Positions 53,308 through 59,000 of a stretch of 59,000 bases of DNA are shown piece after piece. The notes under the pieces were generated by a model that was not told the DNA's origin, searched no databases, and worked only from the letters and a program-made list of their open reading frames with translations. Each line of letters begins with the position of its first letter. Positions within the stretch are counted from its first letter, which is position 1. The position numbers and the translations under genes are program-made. Origin of the DNA: Bacteroidota bacterium (GTDB taxonomy: Bacteria > Bacteroidota > Bacteroidia > Chitinophagales > Chitinophagaceae); assembly GCA_030706605.1 (NCBI GenBank), contig JAUZOE010000023.1, positions 1-59,000 of the forward strand. Reading direction: 5' to 3'.

Positions 53308-54939
53308 TTATTCCATTACTTTCTCTATCACTTCTCCTACATTTCCACTCGGCATCTGTATGTTTAGAAGTGCCGCTATAGTCGGCGCTATATCAGACAT
53401 ATAAGTTTTTTGGGTTGTTTTACCAGGTTTAATATTAGTACCAAACCATATTAATGGAATGTGCGCATCATAAGGATTCCAGGCACCATGTGTAGTACCG
53501 GAACTCCCCTCAGAAATATATCCCGGGTTAGAAATAAACCCAATCTGCCCACTGCGTTTTGGATTATATCCATTGATCAGCATACATTTTATAGGTGAGG
53601 GTATTGTAGCTGTCGCTAAATCCTTAGTAGCAAATGCGTATTCCACAACTGGTTGCCGATTCAAAAAATCAATTATTTGTTGGTTTACCGTATTTATATC
53701 TTTACCTGCTTTTTTTAAAGCCTCGTCATTCACATAAACCTGGCTATTTTGGATTTTTATAATCACATTTTTTAATCCGGTTTCTTCTTCAATTTCCTGT
53801 TTTAATTTTTGAGACAATTCTTCCGAACTATAATTTCCGCCCGGAATATTATGTTCTTCCATGAATCCCGGAACATGCTCTACGCCATGATCTGCGGTTA
53901 GAAACAATACATAGTTTCCTTTGCCGACTGTTACATCCAGGTAATTTAAAAAATCAGCAATATCCTTATCAAGATTCAGATAAGTATCTTCAGCTTCAAC
54001 TGAGTTAGGTCCAAAGGCATGACCAACGTAATCAGTTGTAGAAATACTTATGGTAAGCATATCGGTAAAATTATCTACTCCTAATTTTTCATTTTTAACC
54101 GCTTGTTTAGCCATATCAAAAGTATAGGCCATGGAAGCAGGAGTATATTTGAATGCAGAATATCTACCTTTAGTTATCTGTGAAAGATGATGTGGAAATG
54201 TAACAGTTTTATCACCTGAAATATGGTCTTCATATTTTTCATCATCAGAAGTACTCTGCACATATTTATTAATTGGCAATAAAGTATTCCAGTCTTTTGA
54301 CATCGCAATATCAGGGAATCCTTTTTCATTTTGCTTTACCACCCAATCAGGTAATTGGTTTTGATAATAAGAGCTACTGATCCATTTGCCTTCTTTACCA
54401 TCAAACCAATATGCTGCATTAGCAGAATGACCAGCAGGCAATATTGAAGCCCGGTCCTTTAATGATATACCGATTACTTTGCTTCTAAAATTAGTACTTA
54501 GACGAAGCTCGTCCCCGATAGTAGTAACCAAAAGATTACGAGGGCTCATTTTACCCTCATCAGATTCGCTTCCGATTGTATTTACAGTAGAATCATCAGT
54601 ACAATAAACATTTTTTTTAGTGTTACTGTCATACCAATCATTAGCAACTATTCCATGAATTGATGGAATGCTTCCCGTATAAATACAAGTATGTCCCGGA
54701 CCGGTATAAGTAGGCACAAAAGGAATTAAAGTATGATCGCAACTAAAGCCATCATTAATTAATCTTTTAAAACCACCAGAACCATACAAATCATTATAAC
54801 GATATAAATAATCCCAACGCATTTGATCAATGACAAGTCCTATAACCAATTTTGGCTTTTGTAATTTTTTGGCCGACTGGGCCAATAGGAAATTAGATAC
54901 AATAATGAAAACAAATAGAAAAGAACTTCTTTTAATCAT
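53308..54939 (-). CDS. pafA: PafA-like alkaline phosphatase, exported
   Basis: From the ATG at 54939 the product has 543 residues with a signal peptide (MIKRSSFLFVFIIVSNFLLAQ). The frame extends 33 codons upstream, but that would bury the signal. The alkaline phosphatase superfamily fold is clear: VIGLVIDQMRWDYLYRY (metal ligand Asp), PTYTGPGHTCIYTGS with the nucleophile threonine, IVANDWYD with the asparagine, ISLKDRASILPAGH with the lysine and arginine of PafA monoesterases, TADHGVEHVPGF, and GTTHGAWNPYD. It likely releases phosphate from organic phosphomonoesters in the periplasm. It is divergent from the SPT-like gene. Confidence 0.88.
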   Translation of the reverse strand: MIKRSSFLFVFIIVSNFLLAQSAKKLQKPKLVIGLVIDQMRWDYLYRYNDLYGSGGFKRLINDGFSCDHTLIPFVPTYTGPGHTCIYTGSIPSIHGIVANDWYDSNTKKNVYCTDDSTVNTIGSESDEGKMSPRNLLVTTIGDELRLSTNFRSKVIGISLKDRASILPAGHSANAAYWFDGKEGKWISSSYYQNQLPDWVVKQNEKGFPDIAMSKDWNTLLPINKYVQSTSDDEKYEDHISGDKTVTFPHHLSQITKGRYSAFKYTPASMAYTFDMAKQAVKNEKLGVDNFTDMLTISISTTDYVGHAFGPNSVEAEDTYLNLDKDIADFLNYLDVTVGKGNYVLFLTADHGVEHVPGFMEEHNIPGGNYSSEELSQKLKQEIEEETGLKNVIIKIQNSQVYVNDEALKKAGKDINTVNQQIIDFLNRQPVVEYAFATKDLATATIPSPIKCMLINGYNPKRSGQIGFISNPGYISEGSSGTTHGAWNPYDAHIPLIWFGTNIKPGKTTQKTYMSDIAPTIAALLNIQMPSGNVGEVIEKVME

Positions 54940-55058
54940 ATTTTTTAGGTAAAGATAAGTGGGACATGTAAATAAGAATGATGAATTTTTAGTTAATAAA
55001 TTTAGGTTAAAATGAGAATAAATGAAAAAGAACATCAAAGCATATTAAAGATTGTATA

Positions 55059-55066
55059 CAAATTTA
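55059..55066 (-). promoter_or_regulatory. -7 element for the pafA-like gene
   Basis: The minus strand reads TAAATTTG, an exact TAnnTTTG match, about 120 bp upstream of the chosen ATG. It lies only 22 bp from the start of the opposite-strand -7 element of the SPT-like gene. Confidence 0.45.
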
Positions 55067-55080
55067 TAGCCTCTATATTG

Positions 55081-55088
55081 TACTTTTG
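55081..55088 (+). promoter_or_regulatory. -7 element for the SPT-like gene
   Basis: TACTTTTG followed by CGC is an exact TAnnTTTG match, 30 bp upstream of the ATG at 55119. Confidence 0.55.
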
Positions 55089-55118
55089 CGCACATTAATA
55101 ATATTTAAATAGCAATAA

Positions 55119-56396
55119 ATGGTAGACCTTTTTGAAAAAATGACAAAAGATGCGGGTCCGATAGGTACTCACCTCAAAAGAGCACATGGATATTTTTCAT
55201 TTCCCAAACTGGAAGGAGAATTAGGTAGCCGCATGAAGTTCAGAGGCAAAGAAAAAATTGTCTGGAGTCTTAATAATTACTTGGGCCTGGTAAATCATCC
55301 GGAGACGAGAAAGGCAGATGCAGAAGCAGCTGCGAAATGGGGAATGGGCAACCCAATGGGATCAAGAATGATGAGTGGCAATACTGCGATGCATGAAGAA
55401 CTGGAAAAAATTCTTGCAGCATTTGTAAGCAGGGAAGATGCTATGTTGCTGAATTTCGGGTACCAGGGAATCATGAGTTGTATAGATTCATTGGTAACAC
55501 GTCGTGATGTTATTGTGTATGATGCTGAAGCACATGCCTGTATTGTTGATGGTGTTCGCCTACATATTGGATTTAGTTACACGTATAAACATAATGATGT
55601 AGAAGATTGCGAAAAGCAATTGCAACGCGCTGTTAAGATGGCCGATAAAAACGGAGGCGGAATTTTGGTGATAACAGAAGGAGTATTTGGCATGAGTGGT
55701 AACCAGGGAAAGATAAAAGAAATAGCTGCGTTAAAGAAAAAATATAATTTTCGTTTATTGATTGATGATGCTCACGGTTTCGGAGCTATGGGCCCCACAG
55801 GCGCGGGCGCAGATGAAGAACAAGGCTGCCAGAATGATGTTGATCTTTACTTTAGCACTTTTGTAAAAAGTATGGGAAGTATTGGCGCTTTTATCAGTGG
55901 TCCAAAGAGCATATTAACCTTTCTAAGATACAATGTACGTTCGCAAATTTATGCTAAAAGCTTGCCTCTTGTAGTTGTTGAAGGCATGATAAAAAGAATG
56001 GAAATGCTTAAGACAATTCCTGAACTGCGTGAAAATTTATGGCATATTGTAAATAAGCTTCAAAATGGATTAAGAGAAAAAGGATTTGATATTGGTACCA
56101 CAAATAGCCAGGTGACACCCGTATTTATGAAAGGAGATTTACCTGAAGCAACAGGCATGGTAATGGATATGCGGGAAAACTATAATATTTTTTGTTCTGT
56201 GGTGGTTTTCCCGGTTATTCCAAAAGGACAAATTATTTTTAGGCTAATTCCTACCGCTGCACATTCTGACGAGGATACTGATATTACTTTAAAAGCCTTT
56301 GAAGAAACTAAAAAGAAATTAGATGCAGGAGCTTACAAGGCAGAAGATATTCCTGATATGGCAGATACCGGGTATGGTCAAAAGGGTGATTTATAA
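55119..56396 (+). CDS. Serine palmitoyltransferase-like alpha-oxoamine synthase
   Basis: The 425-residue PLP enzyme belongs to the alpha-oxoamine synthase family, which joins an amino acid to an acyl-CoA or acyl-ACP with loss of CO2. Landmarks are WSLNNYLGLVNHPE, GSRMMSGNTAMHEELE, DAEAHACIVDGVRL, LLIDDAHGFGAMG and the PLP lysine in FSTFVKSMGSIGAF (short form TFVKSMG). In Bacteroidota such proteins make the long-chain base of sphingolipids (serine + palmitoyl-CoA) or, in some groups, of sulfonolipids (cysteate). The sequence does not tell which amino acid is used. Length and motifs are normal. A strong promoter element lies upstream. Confidence 0.87.
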   Translation: MVDLFEKMTKDAGPIGTHLKRAHGYFSFPKLEGELGSRMKFRGKEKIVWSLNNYLGLVNHPETRKADAEAAAKWGMGNPMGSRMMSGNTAMHEELEKILAAFVSREDAMLLNFGYQGIMSCIDSLVTRRDVIVYDAEAHACIVDGVRLHIGFSYTYKHNDVEDCEKQLQRAVKMADKNGGGILVITEGVFGMSGNQGKIKEIAALKKKYNFRLLIDDAHGFGAMGPTGAGADEEQGCQNDVDLYFSTFVKSMGSIGAFISGPKSILTFLRYNVRSQIYAKSLPLVVVEGMIKRMEMLKTIPELRENLWHIVNKLQNGLREKGFDIGTTNSQVTPVFMKGDLPEATGMVMDMRENYNIFCSVVVFPVIPKGQIIFRLIPTAAHSDEDTDITLKAFEETKKKLDAGAYKAEDIPDMADTGYGQKGDL

Positions 56397-56569
56397 AAGA
56401 GGAACTAAAATCAAAAAATTTCAAAAACTAAAATAATATTTCTAAATAGATTTTTTAAATAGTAACAAATAGCATCGATTACAATATTTCTAGAATACAG
56501 ATATTATTTGAGCAAGTTTTATTCTTATTATTTTTTGTATTCCTTTTACCCTATAGATTGAGACAAACT

Positions 56570-56594
56570 ATTAACTCAATAATATTGAGTTAAT
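56570..56594. promoter_or_regulatory. 25-bp perfect palindrome upstream of the DUF1080 gene
   Basis: ATTAACTCAATA and TATTGAGTTAAT are exact complements around a single A. It lies about 97 bp upstream of the ATG at 56691 and 174 bp after the SPT-like stop. Without a GC-rich stem or T run it fits a dimeric operator better than a terminator. A -7-like TACTTTTA at 56653-56660 follows. Confidence 0.5.
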
Positions 56595-56690
56595 CTAATC
56601 AGAAAATATTATCCAACTCAAAAAAAATTATATAGTTTCATCAGGGAAGTTTTACTTTTAGGAATTATTTATTAAAACAATCAAATTGAT

Positions 56691-57470
56691 ATGAAACAGA
56701 AACTATTTACACTACTTGCATTTGTGGCTATGGGAATTGGAGGTGCTGAAGCACAACAAACTATGAAACCTGAAGATACTGAGTTTTTTGCTCCGGTACC
56801 TAAAGTAGTCACTCCTGGCAAAACCTGTGGAAATGCTCCTTCAGATGCAATTATTTTATTTAATGGCAGTAATTTAAACCAATGGGTTTTGGCAAATGAC
56901 ACAACCAAACAAGCTGACTGGATTGTAAAAAACGGAATCATTACAGTTAACAAAAAATCAGGTAATATCCAAACCAAACAGTCATTCGAAGATTATCAAC
57001 TCCACCTGGAATGGAAAGAGCCAAAAGATATTGAAGGTTCAGGCCAGGGTCGTGGTAATAGTGGATTGTTTCTCGCCTCTTTAGGGAAAGGAGATGCAGG
57101 TTATGAATTACAAATTTTAGATAACTATAATAACCCCACTTATGTAAATGGACAGGCCGGTAGCGTTTATAAACAATATCCCCCATTGGTTAATGCTAAT
57201 TTCCCTCCCGGAGTTTGGCAAACTTATGATGTGATATGGACTGCTCCCCGTTTTAATGAAGATGGATCATTAAAGACTCCTGCACGTGTTACTGCTTTTT
57301 TTAATGGCATTTTAATACAAAATAATGTTGAACTAAAAGGGCCCACCAGGTATGTTGGCATCGCTACTTATGAAGGTGCTGCCCATGGTCCTGCCCCAAT
57401 TAAATTACAGGCGCATGGTGACAAAAGTAAACCTATTAGTTTCAGAAATATTTGGGTAAGACCCCTGTAA
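56691..57470 (+). CDS. Secreted DUF1080 (3-keto-disaccharide hydrolase-like) protein
   Basis: The 259-residue product has a signal peptide (MKQKLFTLLAFVAMGIGGAEAQ) and one DUF1080 domain. The family pattern is clear: IILFNGSNLNQWV, WIVKNGIITVN, TKQSFEDYQLHLEWKEP, GNSGLFL, YELQILDNYNNPTYVNGQAGS, then the C-terminal FRNIWVRPL. DUF1080 is a concanavalin-like beta-sandwich, and some members hydrolyse 3-keto-disaccharides. It probably acts on a sugar in the periplasm. It converges with the OmpA gene across a strong hairpin. Confidence 0.9.
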   Translation: MKQKLFTLLAFVAMGIGGAEAQQTMKPEDTEFFAPVPKVVTPGKTCGNAPSDAIILFNGSNLNQWVLANDTTKQADWIVKNGIITVNKKSGNIQTKQSFEDYQLHLEWKEPKDIEGSGQGRGNSGLFLASLGKGDAGYELQILDNYNNPTYVNGQAGSVYKQYPPLVNANFPPGVWQTYDVIWTAPRFNEDGSLKTPARVTAFFNGILIQNNVELKGPTRYVGIATYEGAAHGPAPIKLQAHGDKSKPISFRNIWVRPL

Positions 57471-57526
57471 TAAAAATTACTGGTTTTAAAGCAAATTCCT
57501 GTGATTTACAGGATAAATGTTTTTAC

Positions 57527-57570
57527 AATAAGAGGCCGTCTCATCATAATTGAGACGGCCTCTTATTTTT
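57527..57570. terminator. Bidirectional terminator between DUF1080 and OmpA genes
   Basis: A perfect 17-bp stem (57527-57543 and 57551-57567, core AGAGGCCGTCTCA, 7-nt loop) is followed by TTT on the plus strand. On the minus strand it is followed by GTAAAAA and so has a weaker tail. It serves two convergent genes. Confidence 0.85.
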
Positions 57571-57613
57571 CCAGTAAAATACCAATTCTTTGTAAGCAAA
57601 TAATTATGCCATG

Positions 57614-58465
57614 TTACCTTTCAAGGAGCTTGTACATTTCTTCCAGGTTAGGTGAAAGGATAATTTCAGTTCTCCTGTTTTTTGCTCTTCCTTCTTTTGT
57701 AGAATTGGATGCTACAGGTTCAAAATAGCTGTGACCTGATGAAGTAACACTTTTTGGATTCACTTTATAATTATTTACAAGAATACGAACTATAGAATTA
57801 GCACGGGCAGTACTTAAATCCCAATTGTCCTGGTATTTCCCCCTAATGGGAATACTATCGGTATGCCCTTCTATATTTATAGATACATCCGGATTGAGAT
57901 TAAGCACTGCAGCAAGCTTAGACAATGCATCCACACCCTTTGGATTCACAACGGCGCTACCTGAAGGGAATAATAAATTTTCTGAAAGACTAACATATAC
58001 TTTTCCATCTTTTTGATATACAGAAAGATCATTGGAATTAAATCCTTTCAATGCCTCAGTCATCTTATTTTTCAAATTCTCTGACTGGGCTTTTTGTTGT
58101 TGTAACAAATCTTGAAGTTGTTGTAATCTTTGTTGCTGCATTAGTAAATCTTTTTGACTTTGTGTCAATTTACTTTGTTGTTCAGCCGTTAGTTTCCCAA
58201 GTTGATTATTCTGATTATTAAGATATGCCATTTTCTGTTCCAGGTCTCCAACACTATCTTTTAAAACTGAAATATGATTTTGGAGTCCTGTAATATTATT
58301 TTGAAGTTCTGTAATATTATTTTGCATATCAGCAACACGGCCAGCCAGGTGAGAACTATCTTCTTGCAAAGAAGCAACTCTCTCCTGGGATTGGGTTAAG
58401 TACCTTTTTGCAACACAACTTGACAGCAGAAATATTCCTGCTATTACTATTAAATATTTTTTCAT
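57614..58465 (-). CDS. OmpA-family outer-membrane lipoprotein with coiled coil
   Basis: From the ATG at 58465 the product has 283 residues. It starts with a lipoprotein signal (MKKYLIVIAGIFLLSSC), with LSSC as the lipobox; the longer frame to 58504 would hide it. Residues about 20-140 form a coiled coil with repeated NNITELQNN/ITGLQNH units and a Gln-rich part (QQQRLQQLQDLLQQQ). The C-terminal OmpA domain (about 155-270) shows VNPKGVDALSKLAAVL, INIEGHTDSIPI, LSTARANSIVRIL and RAKNRRTEIIL, the peptidoglycan-binding motif. It probably links the outer membrane to peptidoglycan. Confidence 0.92.
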   Translation of the reverse strand: MKKYLIVIAGIFLLSSCVAKRYLTQSQERVASLQEDSSHLAGRVADMQNNITELQNNITGLQNHISVLKDSVGDLEQKMAYLNNQNNQLGKLTAEQQSKLTQSQKDLLMQQQRLQQLQDLLQQQKAQSENLKNKMTEALKGFNSNDLSVYQKDGKVYVSLSENLLFPSGSAVVNPKGVDALSKLAAVLNLNPDVSINIEGHTDSIPIRGKYQDNWDLSTARANSIVRILVNNYKVNPKSVTSSGHSYFEPVASNSTKEGRAKNRRTEIILSPNLEEMYKLLER

Positions 58466-58663
58466 ATAAAATGTTTTTCTATTACTTACACATAATTGTG
58501 CCAAAAGTTGTTTATAGAGTATAAATGAAGTAATTAAATATAAGATGTGGATATATTTACGTTATTTGGAAAGATTGATTCCAATTAATTTACCTCAATT
58601 AGAAACTATAATCGGGCGGTTTTTCTGCTTTGGCTTTCGAAGAAAGGGGGATGCTATTATATA

Positions 58664-58699
58664 AAAATAACCGCTTAAGTACCTGCAAGCGGTTATTTT
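58664..58699 (-). terminator. Terminator of the right-edge T9SS gene
   Basis: A 13-bp perfect stem (AAAATAACCGCTT at 58664-58676 and its complement at 58687-58699) with a 10-nt loop. On the minus strand it ends in TTATTTTTAT, 27 bp after the stop codon of the gene starting beyond the right edge. Confidence 0.8.
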
Positions 58700-58725
58700 G
58701 CCTTTTTCAATTATTATATATCCTA

Positions 58726-59000
58726 TTAATTCAGTACCCTTTCAACCTGTTCAGTTCCATCAGGTTTTATGATTTTGATTTGATAAACTCCTTTGGCTGA
58801 ACGGTTATTTAATTCTATCGTTTGGGTAATATTGCCGCCAGCATGGACAATCTTCTTCGATATAATTTCCTGACCTAAGGGATTGATTATTTTTATTTCA
58901 TACAATCCCGCTACCTGGTTATGCATCTGAATATTGATTACTCCGTTTATGATCGGATTTGGGTATACCGTTATCTCTGAGCCGGGATTCCCTGCAAATA
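58726..59000 (-). CDS. C-terminal end of a T9SS-secreted protein (right edge)
   Basis: The frame is open to the right edge; only about 90 codons are inside. The visible part is a complete type A T9SS sorting domain: VYPNPIINGVINIQM, then GLYEIKIINPLGQEI, then SAKGVYQIKIIKPDG, ending VERVLN. It is related in pattern to the sorting domains of the three paralogues at 5-20 kb, but diverged. The cargo part and start lie outside the window. A terminator follows the stop. Confidence 0.85.
   Translation of the reverse strand, partial: FAGNPGSEITVYPNPIINGVINIQMHNQVAGLYEIKIINPLGQEIISKKIVHAGGNITQTIELNNRSAKGVYQIKIIKPDGTEQVERVLN

Overview
The window is from a Bacteroidota chromosome, most likely a member of the Chitinophagaceae or a close relative. 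Three observations support this. Large secreted proteins end in type IX secretion system (T9SS) sorting domains. The housekeeping sigma factor is the short Bacteroidota type. Many genes are preceded by the Bacteroidota promoter core TAnnTTTG rather than by strong Shine-Dalgarno sequences. No rRNA, CRISPR array or intact insertion sequence was found. One tRNA gene (Cys) is present.

Layout. (1) 1-20 kb, minus strand: an array of very large surface or secreted proteins. The first is cut by the left edge. Three later ones share a nearly interchangeable C-terminal module of roughly 500 residues plus a T9SS sorting domain, and an outer-membrane beta-barrel protein sits among them. Between the first two genes lies 1.7 kb of wreckage with an IS1182-type transposase relic and a cluster of REP-like hairpins. 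(2) 20-25.4 kb: housekeeping genes (pcm, a family 2 glycosyltransferase, a queuosine-precursor transporter, a nucleoside phosphorylase-dapF-Nudix operon) and tRNA-Cys. (3) 25.8-39.3 kb, plus strand: a long tightly packed cluster. It holds a universal stress protein, a complete nine-gene N-type (alternative, probably Na+-translocating) ATPase atpDCQRBEFAG, alpha-glucan phosphorylase, phosphoketolase and phosphoglycerate mutase. (4) 39.3-43 kb: an AhpD-like relic, an acidic protein, a DUF4010/MgtC membrane protein, a DUF2892 membrane protein and a PNPOx-like flavoprotein. (5) 43-58.5 kb: RhlE-type helicase, DUF1801 protein, threonine aldolase, RpoD, a large PAS sensor kinase, a Dabb protein, a secreted beta-sandwich protein, a PafA-like phosphatase divergent from a serine-palmitoyltransferase-like enzyme, a DUF1080 protein and an OmpA lipoprotein. 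The right edge cuts another T9SS protein.

The most interesting inference concerns regions 3 and 4. Five exact copies of an FNR/CRP-type half-site palindrome (TGAT-N4-ATCA) lie in the intergenic DNA of this 17 kb stretch. Two form a tandem pair 22 bp apart in front of usp and the N-ATPase, and a plausible -7 element places the proximal box near -41.5. The gene content is glycogen phosphorolysis, phosphoketolase, lower glycolysis, an ion-exporting ATPase and a universal stress protein. Together these suggest an oxygen- or redox-responsive energy and ion-homeostasis regulon. The regulator is not in the window and the whole proposal is inference from sequence.

Several translation starts were moved downstream of the longest open frame where a signal peptide, a lipobox, a family-typical N-terminus or gene overlap pointed to a later start; each case is explained. 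Motif searches were done by eye, mainly in non-coding DNA.
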